From Ceratotherium simum simum (Eukaryota > Chordata > Mammalia > Perissodactyla > Rhinocerotidae): a stretch of 64,000 nucleotides of DNA. The DNA lies in NCBI RefSeq assembly GCF_000283155.1, contig NW_004454178.1, forward strand, positions 5,193,384 to 5,257,383. The letters are read 5' to 3'. The notes beneath the pieces were generated by a model. That model had not been told where the DNA came from. It saw nothing but the letters and a program-made list of their open reading frames with translations, and searched no databases. Made by a program: the position numbers and the translations under genes. Below, in pieces: positions 46,638 to 59,000 of the stretch (position 1 is its first letter; every line of letters starts with the position of its first letter).

Positions 46638-47149
46638 CCAAAGCAGTTATATGCTGCTGCTGTTTCTTCTACAATATTTCATGCTGTTTCCTTCTTGTCT
46701 CGGTTTCATTGAGTATTACCACTGAACTTGAAATATTGGCAAGTTCCCGATAAATACCAACTACTATTATATAAAGCACTTTGCAAATGGCAAGTGTAGA
46801 GTAAGTGTAAATATTCAGAGTAATAACCGTTTTTGAGCATTGCTTGCTGCAAGTTGCATTCTTGAAGCTCTAAAATAATACCTAGTCTTCCTAGTGATCT
46901 AAAATTGTCATTTTTATGGTCTTCTGTCAGTTGCACTCCCTCTTCTATTTTGGTACAACACCAGACCAGTCTTTCTTATTTGCTTCCTTTTAGAAGTTCT
47001 TGTCATGGCTGTTCCTGCTTCATATTATAAACTTCCTTTTATCAGCACTGTTCTTTTCATCTTCTCTTTCTCTTTCCTCTTATTCTCCTATTTCCAGTAA
47101 GAAGCTTTGGCAGATTCTAGCCCTAATAGCTGGTATTCCCATAGCCTAA
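46638..47149. other. Single-copy sequence
   Basis: Nothing recognised. Confidence 0.4.
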
Positions 47150-47151
47150 TA

Positions 47152-47360
47152 CAGTCATCCATCACTTAACAATGGGATAATGTTCTGAAAAATGTGTCAT
47201 TAGGCAGTTTTGTCATTGTGTGAACATCGTGAGTGTACTTACACAAACCTAGATGGTATAGCCTACTACACACCTAGGCTATATGGTACTAATCTTATGT
47301 GACCACCGTCATATATGCAGTCTGTCGTTGACCGAAATGTCATTATGTGGTGCATGACTG
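47152..47360. mobile_element. TA-flanked inverted-repeat DNA transposon relic
   Basis: The ends are inverted repeats: left 'cagtcatccatcacttaaca', right 'atgtggtgcatgactg'. Both outer ends are bordered by TA (47150-47151 and 47361-47362), the target duplicated by Tc1/mariner-type transposases. The 209-base interior ('aacctagatggtatagccta', 'ctacacacctaggctatatg') is recognisable as a mammalian non-autonomous repeat, but I do not name it. It cannot encode a transposase. Confidence 0.82.
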
Positions 47361-47362
47361 TA

Positions 47363-47984
47363 TTTCATAAACTTGTATGTGTTTGTATGTAGTTGTCATA
47401 TGCTTTTGTTAGTATGTGTCGCCTAAAATAGGATGGTAACATCTGAGCAAAGTTGAGACCCAGTGTCTTCCTCACTTTTGCATTTGCTGGTATTGAGAAG
47501 TCAGTTGAAAGTTGACTGCCTGCCTTCATATCTAGGAGTTCAGCTACAAGCACAAGAACAATCTGCAAATTATCTTCATGCAGAGTCGTACCCCTTGAAC
47601 CCCAGCAAGTTTTGACCTGAGTCTCTTCATGGTATGTTAAAGATATGATATGTTTAGAATCTAAATTTTCAGAATATTAGATTGCCAATTTTCTATGTTG
47701 ACTAGACCTGATTCATTCTGGGCTGTAGGAGAAATGGGAGGCACAGTGCCTAAGGCCCACAGTATTTTTAGGGGCCCACGAAAATGTTTTAATTCTTTTT
47801 TCCTAATCAGAAGAAAAAAATGAACTTGTGTTGAAGAAAAATTTTTAATATATAATATTAATATATTCCTCTATATACCAACACAGTAGTAAAATATAAT
47901 TTTTAATATTTTTTTGTGGAGGAAGAGACTCACAAAGGCAAAAGTGCCCAGAGACCATGAAAGTTATAATATGGCCCAAGATTT
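47363..47984. other. Single-copy sequence
   Basis: No gene or repeat recognised. Confidence 0.4.
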
Positions 47985-48125
47985 ATGAGGCTAATTGTCA
48001 TCAAAATTTAGAAGGCATTAGAATTTCCTGGGATGCTTTTTCATGCATTCTCAGCCACAATAGCAGCAATTCTGTTAAGCAGGGCTGGACTAAATCTCAG
48101 GAATCTGCATTCTTAGTGAAGGGGA
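47985..48125. mobile_element. MER5-type fragment
   Basis: 'ggcattagaatttcctggga' and 'ctaaatctcaggaatctgca' are compatible with a diverged MER5 element; ends are not clear. Confidence 0.45.
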
Positions 48126-48169
48126 GGAAGACTATCACCTACCCACTCTGGGTCCTTTCTGGCTGGGCT

Positions 48170-48585
48170 ACAAGTTAAATTGACATGAGACCAAATAGCA
48201 GGAGAATATCAAACAAAGCTTTATAACATGTATACATGGGAGAAATCAGGGAAACTGAGTTTCTCGACAAATGGCGGAGCTTTTCACGTTAAATAGCATA
48301 TTCAGGTAGACAAAGGAGGATGTTGGGGGTGGGGGATTCAGCTATAGGAGATTACCAGAAAGCACAGTAATCAAAAGTATGCAGATTTAGCACTGACAAG
48401 AGTTTCTAGAGATAAAGTCATCCCCCCTTCTTCCTGGTACAGAGAGGGAGATACCTTTACAAATGGAGATTTCCCCTACAAATGTAAATGTTTGGTCTTA
48501 GCAAGGACCCTCCTAGTCTATCAATAAAATAACTAAGGCAAAAAGACATATTTTGAGGTGGCCAATTTTGATCTCCCACATGGGC
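48170..48585 (-). mobile_element. LTR-like relic
   Basis: 'aattgacatgagaccaaata', 'aaacaaagctttataacatg', 'gtacagagagggagatacct', 'tatcaataaaataactaagg' and 'gtggccaattttgatctccc' follow the order of a known mammalian LTR read in reverse. Family name uncertain. No internal region attached. Confidence 0.55.
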
Positions 48586-49605
48586 AATTTAGGTAATTCT
48601 ACAACACACTGAATTAGAGGAAAATTAAAGAAGTAAAACCAGAAATGATGAAAGTTTTTACCCCTAAGGAGCAGAGTTGAGGGATGGAACAAAGAAGGTA
48701 AGAGTATGTTGCTTTTTGTTATAACTTTTTGGTCCTAATTGATTTGTTCTCACCACACGTGTATGGCAAGTACTAAACTGTTGGCTCCATGATCAGCAGT
48801 ATATCTGGTACTCTTGAGATTTTTCTATCTGTGGGTAGGTTATTCTGCAGGGGAGGAGCACGATTTGTTGACTCAAGACAACCACTTAAATTGTACACTG
48901 GAAAACAAGATATATCAGGTCAGCCTTGAAAATAGCTGAGATTGCAGCACATTTTACAAATTGTAGCCGGGTCTACATACAAATGGGACCAGCTGGGAAC
49001 ATGATTGAAATGATAAACAAAAAACAAAAATGAAAAAAATGCAGGTTTCAAATAAAAAAGACAAAAACTTTCTTTTTGTTAATTTTGAAAGTTTTAGATG
49101 TTTTTGTTTCCCTAAGAGAAGAGTGAAATCAAGACGTACAAGGCAAAGAGAACACAAGATAGTTGGATTGGAATGACTGATGTTGAAACTAGCCACCTGT
49201 GACCCACACACTCATTGGAGAATCAAAGACCCTGCAAGGATGAGCTTTCTCCATCTATGAGTATTTAGGATCTCCATCTGATTGCTCGCTTGTGATAGGG
49301 TGCATAATTGCTGCATATGTGGCTGCTGTTTTGGGAAGCTGAAATTTATTAAGAAGTTCAACCAGATTACCCAGCAAAAGTCAGCTTCCAGCCAAGCTGA
49401 TTATACACAGGCCAGTAAATTATTCCTTAATTAAGATGAATTTGGATAACCAGCAAAGGATTTGTCAGGGGGCAGGGCCTGAACAGAGCTAGAAATCTTA
49501 CCCCACAGTAAATAGTAACATCTTCCCTAGGAGAGACCATGATGTGTTCCACAGCATGAACTGGAGATATTGGTTATTCCCTGCAAGTCCTGGGAAATAC
49601 AATCC
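48586..49605. other. Single-copy sequence
   Basis: An 85-codon minus-strand frame (48954-49211) is without recognisable features. Nothing else. Confidence 0.4.
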
Positions 49606-49760
49606 AGTGTTTTATGTTTGCAAAGTACCTCAGGACATTCATTATTGTATCTTCACAACAATCCTGTTGGGCAGCCTGGGGATGCAATTCCCACTTTACA
49701 CAGGAGACAATCAGAGAGAGATTAAGTAACTCATCCACTGTTCCAGAAGGAAAGAGGATA
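49606..49760 (-). mobile_element. MIR SINE
   Basis: Reverse MIR: 'atgtttgcaaagtacctcag', 'cttcacaacaatcctgttgg', 'gattaagtaactcatccact'. Its 5' head is cut or displaced by the ERE inserted at 49776. Confidence 0.8.
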
Positions 49761-49775
49761 GACAAGTCCAGTTTT
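49761..49775. repeat. ERE target-site duplication, left copy
   Basis: GACAAGTCCAGTTTT here and identically at 49991-50005: a perfect 15-base duplication. Confidence 0.95.
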
Positions 49776-49990
49776 TTTTTTTTTTTAAAGATTTTATTTA
49801 TTTTATTTTTTCCCTCCAAAGCCCCAGTAGATAGTTGTATGTCATAGCTGCACATCCTTCTAGTTGCTGTATGTGGGACTCGGCCTCAGGATGGACGGAG
49901 AAGTGGTGCCTCGATGCGCACCCGGGATCCGAACCCGGGCCACCAGCATTGCAGCGCGCGCACTTAACCACCAAGCCACAGGGCCGGCCC
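49776..49990 (-). mobile_element. ERE SINE, young subtype
   Basis: Reverse ERE: T-tail, 'ccccagtagatagttgtatg', 'ctagttgctgtatgtgggac', intact B-box in reverse (GGATCCGAACC at 49925-49935), head ending 'ccaagccacagggccggccc'. Intact promoter box, near-consensus sequence and perfect duplication indicate the most recent SINE insertion in the window. Confidence 0.97.
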
Positions 49991-50005
49991 GACAAGTCCA
50001 GTTTT
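49991..50005. repeat. ERE target-site duplication, right copy
   Basis: Identical to 49761-49775. Confidence 0.95.
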
Positions 50006-51414
50006 GAGCTGTGAATTTCTAGTACATCATTTAGCTCATTGCCTTGCTTGCCTAACATCCCAAAATAAATCTGACTGGTGTGAACATTTCAAAAGATATC
50101 ATAATTCGTTAAAGATGTCTTGATGGACTTGAACGCTATTTTTTGTCCACTGCCATCCCCATGGACATGTTCCCTGAAATTTCTTTTCTCAAGGACAGTG
50201 TTGATTTAATTGGAAAGAATCGTGTCCTCATTTTCTATTTTGGCTACCACAGTACCCCCAACCATATGCACAGTGGCCATCTGGAAAAATCTGTTCCTAA
50301 CTTCAGGGAATATTGCATCAGTTTGCCCTGAAACTGTTTACCCACTGGTACTGCTCTTCATTTTCAGAAGCAGTGTGATTTCTACTTGAGTTTACTTGAG
50401 ATTCTGCCTAATAACCAAAACAAACAGTGGTGCATAAGCCTCCATGGAGAATCTGCACACATATTTAGAAGATATTCCCCCAGCGCTACTCTATAATTTG
50501 TTCCTTTTTTTGCAGTTTTTGTTTTTTATAAAGAGTTGTTGAATTCAGCTTTTGTTCAATATATTCATGACTACAAGACGGGTTCTTTTTTATCTTTCAG
50601 ACTAAGAAATACTCAAAGGTATAATCAGGTCCTTCCACAGTATTTAATTAGCCATAATTAAAAGACATCTACACAAAGCACAGTGTTTTCAAAGTCTTTT
50701 CTTCTGTTACATTGCTAATGAATTAAGAAATTAATTGGCATTGTGAGTTACAATAGAAAATGTCAATGAGAAAATTTTAACTGTCTTATAAAATTATCCT
50801 TTTTTGTAGATCATGTTCTGTCACTGTATTAAATTCAATACCATTCCCAATCTCTAAAAGAAAAGAGCGCAAAAAGCCACAGCATAAGAATGGTGGGAGG
50901 GAGAGGGCAGAGAAAGGGATAAAGAACGTTCCCATGCCTCTTATTCTAGTAAGATTATTTAAAATGATTAAATCTCCAAGCTTTGATATCAGATTTTGGA
51001 GATTTTTTAAATCTCCAAATCTCTTAGGGATCGTGGGGGTGGGGGCAGGGGATAGCAAAGAGTGTTGGGAAGAAGATGAACTTATTTTCATACCTAGCAA
51101 TCTGACTCTATTGCTTAATAATATATATGGAAATATCCTACATATGAGTAACTCTAACAACAATAACCACGTCTCATGAAGGACAGTTTAATAAAGAATT
51201 TGGAAAATATCATCTTATGTTTCCATCTTTAGTCTTTCATAAGGCTATTTTCTGTAACATACATAAACTTTATCTTTTCACTTTAAATGATACATAATGA
51301 TTTTTATACAGGCAAAAATAGAAATCAAACATAACAAGAATGACAGATGAAGGATATAATGTTTAGCATGTGAAAAGCTGATACAGAGCTGTAAGATAAT
51401 ATAAAAATACCAAC
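50006..51414. other. Single-copy sequence, no gene recognised
   Basis: A 125-codon minus-strand frame at 50786-51163 and an opposing 81-codon plus-strand frame occupy the same DNA and show no domain. No repeat recognised. Confidence 0.45.
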
Positions 51415-52145
51415 ACAGGCGGGCAAAGGGCACGAACAGACAGAATCACATACAAACAACAATGATGGCTAATAAACACAAAATAGATCAATTTCCCTAG
51501 TAATCAAAGAAATACAAATCAAATGAGATAACCCTTAACTCTAATATCATTACTGAGAATTTCTTAAAATCATAATATTCAGTGTTTGAAGAGGCTATGG
51601 TGAAATGGATACTCTGATCCATCGGTGTTGGGACTGCAAATGATCTATCTTTCTGCAGAGCACCTCAGCTATATGTATCAACAGCTTTAGAAATCAGTAC
51701 ATGCTTTGACTCAGTAATTTTACTTCTAAGAATTTTTTTTGAAGAAATTTTCAAAGATGAAGGGAAGGACTTATATAGTAAGTTATTTATCCTAGCAAAT
51801 ATCATAATAAAATTGTAAAATAAAAAAAAGGAAATAATCTAAATGCCAACAGTAAAGTTTAAAATATATATTGATCATCCATTAGTTTGAATATTATACC
51901 AATAAAAATATTTCTGAAGAATACATAATGATATAGAGGAAGACTTATGGTACAATGTTTTATGGAAAACACAAAATTGTATTATCCAAATTTTTTTAAA
52001 AAACCTAAGTGTATCTAAGAGAATAGCAATACGTTAAAATATTCACAGAAATTATGTCTGAGTGGTTGAAATTACTGGAAATTTTCTCCTCTAATTTTTG
52101 TAAAATGCTCTACAAGGAAAATGTGCTCTTTTATGACTGCAAAAT
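51415..52145 (+). mobile_element. LINE-1 3' end (old L1M type), plus strand
   Basis: Forward L1 relic: 'gcgggcaaagggcacgaaca', 'gatggctaataaacacaaaa', 'agtaatcaaagaaatacaaa', 'aagaggctatggtgaaatgg', 'ctttgactcagtaattttac', 'aaatgccaacagtaaagttt' and 3' UTR pieces 'tgtctgagtggttgaaatta'. The frame for the ORF2 C-terminus is destroyed. More diverged than the other L1s. Confidence 0.8.
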
Positions 52146-52479
52146 ACAAAATTGATTTTCTAAAACAAAGTCGAGATCAATATGTTTCTTGGAAGCAATA
52201 AATATTAGAGCAGAAGCATATTTTTAAAATTAGACTTCTGCCACAATTAAATGTAATTGAAAATATTTAATCTGTATATCAGAAGACCTTAAGGACTCAA
52301 TATTCAATATCTACCTAACATAATCAGATAATTTCAAATTGACCTGTATTTGGAGTCCTTTATTCTGTGCTAAACAATTTGGAAATCTGCTAATTATGAA
52401 TCAGATAGAACAATGGCATGTATAGAATGATCACAGGAATAAAGATTAATAATCATTTTCAAATATTGCTATATTTGAC
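52146..52479. other. Single-copy sequence
   Basis: Nothing recognised. Confidence 0.4.
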
Positions 52480-52680
52480 CCTCATATTTGTAAACAGGAA
52501 TAATGCTTTTCCAATCAGAGACACAGAGAAATTAGAGCAAAATGAATGGAGTTGCCCAAGATCTCTTGGCAAGTCAGTGATGGAATGAGATCTTGACTTT
52601 TTACCCTGATTTCTAACCCTGGACCAAATCCAGAGTTTGCACCAATGTTCCATGCTAGCACTCTAAAACAATCACTCTCT
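52480..52680 (-). mobile_element. MIR SINE
   Basis: Reverse MIR: 'gagacacagagaaattagag', 'gttgcccaagatctcttggc', 'aagtcagtgatggaatgaga'. Confidence 0.75.
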
Positions 52681-52948
52681 CTTGTCCACTCATGGGATTC
52701 TACCAAAAATATTTGCTCTTAAAGTTAAGTGTCCATCATCTGTGACTGGTGAGTTTGATCAACAACACACGTTTCTACTCAACAGCCTTGGAGACGTAGT
52801 CTTGAGCCTGAAGTGGGCTTAAGTTTCCACTAGATGGCATGTAGCCTGCTTCTCCTCTCATGAATGGGTTTCAGAGAATTTGCAGCTATTTGCCACATTT
52901 TTTAATGCAATTTTAGCAAAATCTTAAGATATTACATTCACATTGTTT
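52681..52948. other. Single-copy sequence
   Basis: Nothing recognised. Confidence 0.4.
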
Positions 52949-52962
52949 AAAAAGCCAATTAA
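52949..52962. repeat. ERE target-site duplication, left copy
   Basis: AAAAAGCCAATTAA here and again at 53157-53170. Confidence 0.93.
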
Positions 52963-53156
52963 GGGCCGGCCCCGTGGCTTAGCAGTTAAGTGCGTGCGCT
53001 CCACTGCTGGCGGCCTGGGTTCGGATCCTGGGCGTGCACCGACACACCACTTCTCCGGCCATGCTGAGGCCGTGTCCCACATACAGCAACTAGAAGGCTG
53101 TGCAACTATGACGTACAACTATCTACTGGGGCTTTGGGGGAAAAAAAATTTTTAAA
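52963..53156 (+). mobile_element. ERE SINE, young subtype
   Basis: Head 'gggccggccccgtggcttag', intact B-box GGTTCGGATCC at 53018-53028, body 'cagcaactagaaggctgtgc', end 'ggggctttgggggaaaaaaa'. Perfect 14-base target-site duplication. About 194 bases. It belongs to the same subtype as 49776-49990. Confidence 0.97.
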
Positions 53157-53170
53157 AAAAAGCCAATTAA
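53157..53170. repeat. ERE target-site duplication, right copy
   Basis: Same as 52949-52962; its left edge merges with the A-tail. Confidence 0.9.
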
Positions 53171-55434
53171 TATAAGAGCTTAAATTATCACTATCTTTTT
53201 GAACTTTTAAATGATACAGTGATTGTTATTTCTTATTCCCAAATTATAGAAATGATCTCTGGATTGCCCATTTGGTAAGACGAAGATAGGAGAGTCTCTC
53301 CTCCTTCCTTTCACTCCATCTTTCCCTTTCTGCTTCTCAGAACTGCCGTCTGTACTTTCATATGATCAATGTTGGTAACTTAACATTCTGTCTGTCAAGC
53401 TTTGTTCACAGGATGATTCTAAATGATGGAACTATAAACAGAGTAACATTATAACTGACAACATAATTCTTTTTCACTAACAGCTAAGTAGTTTACTGTA
53501 ATCACATTTCCCTTCCTATATGACTAGTGTATGTTTGTTTTACCCTATGTCCCATTTCCTTTTCCTCTTATTTTTCCTTTTTCTCATAAAATTCTTTGAC
53601 TTTTCTTCTAATACTTCCATGGATTTTTTTTATCATAACCATTTTTAACTTCTGAGAGATCTTTCAAGTTTTCTGATTTTGCTTTTTATATAGTATAATG
53701 TTCTCTTTTTACTAACAAAGATTTTTTTTTCTCAAATCTGCTTGAGAATTTAACCTGAATTTTATTTTGGAAGTCCTAACCAGTTCCCCAAAGGGTGCTA
53801 TTTTCTCAATGATTTTTCTTTCTTTCTTCTCTTTCCATCCCTTCTTTCCTCCTTTCCTCCTTCCCTCACTTCCTTGTCTTTCTCTTTCATTTTCTGAGTA
53901 TAGCAGCCCACCAGATCCCTGCTTCTTGTTTGAACCACTCTATGGCAAGTTTTCACACTGTGCCCGAGAGTTCCTCAGTGAGATTGGGCCCCAGCTGTGC
54001 ACAGGCTCTTATTAGCCTCCTTCCCTTCCTATTCTCACTTCATTACTGTCCCACAAGAGTTTCTAAGAGATCACCTCCCAGATAAACTACTTGCATCTAA
54101 ACCAAGACAGTCAGTTTTCTCAAGTGTGCCAGATCTTTGCCCATTCACATGAAATGTGAAGCAACTGAGTCCCTGGTGATAAGGCATCCCTTTTGTTGGA
54201 AGATTCCTTCTTAACGAAATTTAGATTTTTCGCTCTTTCGCACTAATACCTTTACTACCTGTCATAGCCTCTGGTTCCTAAGCCACTACCTGTACACCCC
54301 CAAGACAGTGGAGTTTTTTTCTATTTCTTTAAAGAAAAATTTTACTGTAAAAAAAAATCGTTTGCCATTGATGTTGAATTTGCTGTTGGTGTTGAATTTG
54401 CCTGGGAGGTAAATATCTTGACTGAGTGTTGCAGATTTGGAAGGGTATGTGGGGTGATAAGGGGGATACAATTGATTTCAAGACAACCTTCTCCTTCTTC
54501 CAGATCATTGTCGAAATTTCCTGCTGATGATGGCTCCCCTCCTATTCTCTTCATGATTGTAGATTTATACATTTTTAAGTTAATTGCTTTATGATTAATC
54601 TAAGGATGGCCTCTTGAAAGAAAGGAAACAAACACGTGATCAGAATGTCATATGAAAATGGAAGCTAGCTGTTCTCTTTTTTAAAATAATGTTATCAGCA
54701 AAATGTACTTTATGCCTTATATAACTATGAACTATTAAAAAAAATCCCACTTGTAACTAGAGGATTATAAAATATATACAATTTTGGTGCAGAAGGCACC
54801 TGGCTTAATTTTGATGGGCCTTACTTTTTAGTTAAATCTCTATTGTATCCCAAGCTTCATTATAATTTTATTTTGTCTCTCTTCAGAATCGTAAAGCCGT
54901 TTGATACTCGTTCTGAAAACTTTTGAATCCTAATAACTCATTAATGGGATCCAGATGTAAGCTGAATTGACTATCAGAGATTGTGAAGATCAATTATGTT
55001 TGTACTTCTGGGCTCTCTGTGGCTCTGCTGAAATGTTTACAAATTACAATTTATTCCCCCTGATGCATTAAGTATTATGCATTAAGTATTCATTCACATG
55101 TTATCTAACGTCTCTTTTTGGAGCTGCTTTCTGTTAGTTCTAGAAAGTCTCCTGAGAAAACTATATTATTTCCAGTTTCTCTCCCACATCCTATCCTTCA
55201 ATTTATCTTTGTAGGTAAAGTAGACAAGGTACTTTGTGGTTCTGAGATTTATTTCTCCTCTATTTAAAAGGAGACTTGATGTAGTAAATTAACTTACTCC
55301 AAGTTTACCCTCTCACAGTCTGGGAAGGACTGCTTAATGTAATGTAAAACACTGAGAGAGAGGTTAATCTTACTTGGGACTTTTACTGACCCTCATAGCT
55401 ACATTCCAGTGGCTCCTCTAGTCAACTGGAATCG
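53171..55434. other. Single-copy sequence, no gene recognised
   Basis: AT-rich with a pyrimidine-rich tract at 53806-53890. Frames up to 82 codons (53767-54015) arise from that tract and are not gene-like. No repeat recognised. Confidence 0.45.
53806..53890 (+). repeat. Polypyrimidine tract
   Basis: About 85 bases of nearly pure C/T on the plus strand, built from TTTC, CCTT and TCCC units with few purines. Imperfect, so not a simple microsatellite. Confidence 0.85.
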
Positions 55435-55535
55435 CATCCTCAGCCATTTAACAAAGCACTTGCAGAGTGTATTGCCTGGCACATATTCACTCCCTAACAG
55501 ATAATTACTGAATAAACAAATGAATCCTAAAATAG
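55435..55535 (+). mobile_element. MIR or L2 3' tail fragment
   Basis: 'tgcctggcacatattcactc' and 'ttactgaataaacaaatgaa' match the terminal region shared by MIR and L2; too short to separate. Confidence 0.5.
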
Positions 55536-55550
55536 CTCTACCCCTTGGCC

Positions 55551-56027
55551 CATATGGTAGGCAGATAATGGCTCCTCCAAAGCTGTCCACATCCTAATCC
55601 CCATAACCTATAAACATATTACCTTACATGGCAAAATGTACTTTACAAATATAATTAAGGTCATTGACCTTGAGATGACCTTGAGAATAGCCTGGATTAT
55701 TCAGATAGAGCCAATCTAATCACATCAATCCTTAAAAGCAGAGAACTTTTCCCAGCTATGGTCAGAGAAATGCCATCTTGCTGGATTTAAAGATGGAGGA
55801 AGGGGCCACGAGCCAAGGAATTGAGGTGGCCTCTAGAACGTAGCAAAGGCAGAGAAATGAATTCTCCTCTAGAACCTCCAGAGAGAAATGTAGCCCTGCT
55901 GACACCTTGATTTTAGCCTAGAGTGACAGACTTCTAACCTACAGAACTGTAATTTAATAGATTTGTGTTGTTTAAAGCCAATAAGTTTGTGGTAATTTGT
56001 TACAGCAGCCATAGAAAATAATATACG
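55551..56027 (+). mobile_element. MLT1-type MaLR LTR
   Basis: Forward solo LTR: 'tggtaggcagataatggctc', 'gtccacatcctaatccccat', 'aggtcattgaccttgagatg', 'gaggaaggggccacgagcca', 'ctgctgacaccttgatttta' and end 'tttgttacagcagccataga'. About 0.48 kb. It sits immediately before the L1 at 56050. Confidence 0.92.
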
Positions 56028-56049
56028 TTTGGCCTCTGTGCCTAAGATA

Positions 56050-59000
56050 TTCTTATTTTTTTTTAATTATTTTACTGAGGTCATATTGGCTTATAACATT
56101 GTGTAAATTTCAGGTGTACGTTATTATATTTCAGTTTCTGTATAGACTGCATCATGTTCACCACCGATAGTCTAGTTTTTACCTGTCACCATACATATGT
56201 GTCCTTTGACCACTTTCACCATCCCCCCACCATCTTCCCCTCTGGTAACCAATAATCTGTTCTCCTTATCTATGTGTTTGTTCATCTTCCAATGAGTGAA
56301 ATCATATGGTATTTGACTTTCTCTTTCTGACTTATTTTGCTTAGCTTAATACCCTCGAGGTCCATCCATGTTGTCAAAAATGACATGATTTTGTCTTATT
56401 ATGGCTGAGTAGTATTCCATTATATATATATACCACATCCTCTTCATCCATTCATCCACTGATGGGCACTTGGATTGCTTCCATGTCTTGGCAATTGTGA
56501 ACAATGTTGTGATAAACACAGGGGTGCATAACATTGTTCTTTTTGAATTATTGATTCATGTTCTTTGGATAAATACCCAGAAGTGGAATAGCTAGATCAT
56601 ATGGTATTTCTATTTTTAGTTTTTTGAGAAATCTCCATACTATTTTCCATAGTGGCTGCACTCCCTCCAGCAGTGTATGAGGGTTCCTTTTTCTCCACAT
56701 CCTCTCAAACACTTGTTATTTCTTGTCTTGTTAATTATAATCATTCTTAGAGGCGTGAGGTGATATCTCATTGTAGTTTTGATTTGCATTTCCCTGATGA
56801 TTAGTGATGTTGAACATCTTTTCATGTGCCTGTTGGCCATCCATACATCTTCTTGGGAAAAATGTCTGTTCATATACTCTGCCCATGTTTTCATTGGATG
56901 GTTCATATTTCGTTATTGAGTTGTATGAGTTCTTTATATATTTCAGAAATTAACCTCTTGTCAGATGTATGATTTACAAATATTTTCTCCCTGTTTTTAG
57001 GTTGTCTCTTTGTTTTGTTGATGATTTCCTTTGCTGTGCAGAAGCTTTTTAGTCTGACGTAGTCCCATTTGTTTATTTTTTCTTTTGTTTCCCTTGCCTG
57101 AGTAGACATGGTATTCAAAAAGTTACTGCTAAGACTGATGTCAAAGAGCGTACTACCTATATTTTCTTCTAGGAGTTTCATGGTTTCACGTCTTACTTTC
57201 AAGACTTTAAGCCATTGTGAGTTAATTTTTGTGTATGGTGTAAGACAATGGTCTACTTTCATTCTTTTGCATGTGACTGTCCAGTTTTCCCAACACCATT
57301 AATTGAAGAGACTTTCCTTTCTCTATTGTGTGTTCTTGGCTCCTTTGTCAAGATTAGCTGGCCTTAGATGTGTGGTTTTATTTCTGGGCTTTCAATTCTG
57401 TTCCATTGATCCACGTGTCTGGTTTTCTGCTGTACCATGCTGTTTTGATTACTATAGCTTTGCAATATGTGTTGAAATTAGAGAGTATGATACCTCCAAC
57501 TTTGTTCTTTTTTCTCAGGAAAGCTTTGGCTATGCAGGGTCTTTTGTTGTTCCAGATAAATTTTCGGATTCTTTGTTCTATTTCTGTGAAGAATGTCATT
57601 GGGATTCTGATAGGGATTGCATTGAATCTGTAGATTGCTTTAGGAAATATGGGTATTTTAACTATGTTTATTCTTCCAATCCATGAGCATGGAATATCTT
57701 TCCGTTTCTTTATGTCTTCTTTGATTTCTTTCCTCAGTGTCTTGTAGTTTTCAGTGTATAGGTCTTTCATCTCCTTGGTTAAATTTATTCCTAGGTATTT
57801 TATTGTTTTTGCTGTGATTGCAAATGGGATTGTATTCTTGATTTCTCTTTCTGTTATTTTGTTATTAGTGTATAGAAATGCAACTGATTTTTGTATATTA
57901 TTTTATATCCTGCAACTTTATTCACTGATTATTTCTAATAGTTTTTTGGTGGATTCTTTAGAGTTTCCTATATATAGAATCATGTCATCCACAAATAGTG
58001 ACAGTTTTATTCTTCCTTTCCTATCTTTCTTTTTATTTCTTTTTCTTGCCTAATTGCTCTGGCTAAAACATCTAGTACTATGATGAATAAGAGTGGCAAG
58101 AATGGGCATCCTTGTCTTGTTCCTGTTCTCAGAGGAATAGCTTTAAGTTTTTCACTGTTGAGTATGATGTGGGCTGTGGGTTTGTAATATATGGCTTTTA
58201 TTATCTTGAGGTACTTTCCTTCTATACCCATTTTATTCAGATTTTTTATCATAGTTGGATGTTGGATCCTGTCAAATGCTTTCTCTGCATCTATTGAGAT
58301 GATCATGTGATTTTTATTCTTCATTTTGTTAATGTGGTGTATCATGTTATTTGATTTGTGGATGTTAAACTGTCCCTGTGTCTCTGGAATAAATCCCACA
58401 TGGTCATGGGGTATGGTCATTTTAATGTATTGTTGTATTCAGTTTGCTATTATTTTGTTGAGGGTTTTTGCATCTATGTTCATCAGCAATATTGGCCTGT
58501 AATTTTACTTTTTTGTGTTGTCCTTGTCTGGTTTTGGTATCAGGGTAATGTTGGCCTCATAAAATGAGTAGGAAGCATCCCATTCTCTTCAATATTTTTA
58601 AATAGTTTGAGAAGGATAGGTATTAAATTTTTTAATCTTTTGTAGAATTCACCAGAGAAGCTGTCTGGTCCTAGCTTTCTGTTTTTTGAGAGGTTTTTGA
58701 CTACTGTGTCAATCTCTTTACTTGTGATTGGTCTATTTCTTCTTGATTCAGTTTTGGGAGGTTGTATGATTCTAATAATTTATCCATTTCTTCTAGGTTA
58801 TCCAATTTGTTAACGTTTAGCTTTTCGTAGTATTCTCTTATAATCCTTTGTATTTCTCTGGTGTCCATTGTAATTTCTTCTCTTTCATTTCTGATTTTAT
58901 TTGAGTCCTCTCTTTTTTTCTTTGTGAGTCTGGCTAAGGGTTTGTGCATTTTGTTTATCTTCTCAAAGAACTAGCTCTTAGTTTCATTGATTCTTTCTTT

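Noticed and set aside
50786..51163. 125-codon minus-strand frame
   Set aside because: No recognisable domain, an opposing frame on the plus strand, low-complexity serine runs and no exon signals. Chance is the better explanation.
57303..57686. 127-codon plus-strand frame with hydrophobic content
   Set aside because: Opposite strand of L1 ORF2, same reasoning; the minus strand over the same bases matches ORF2.
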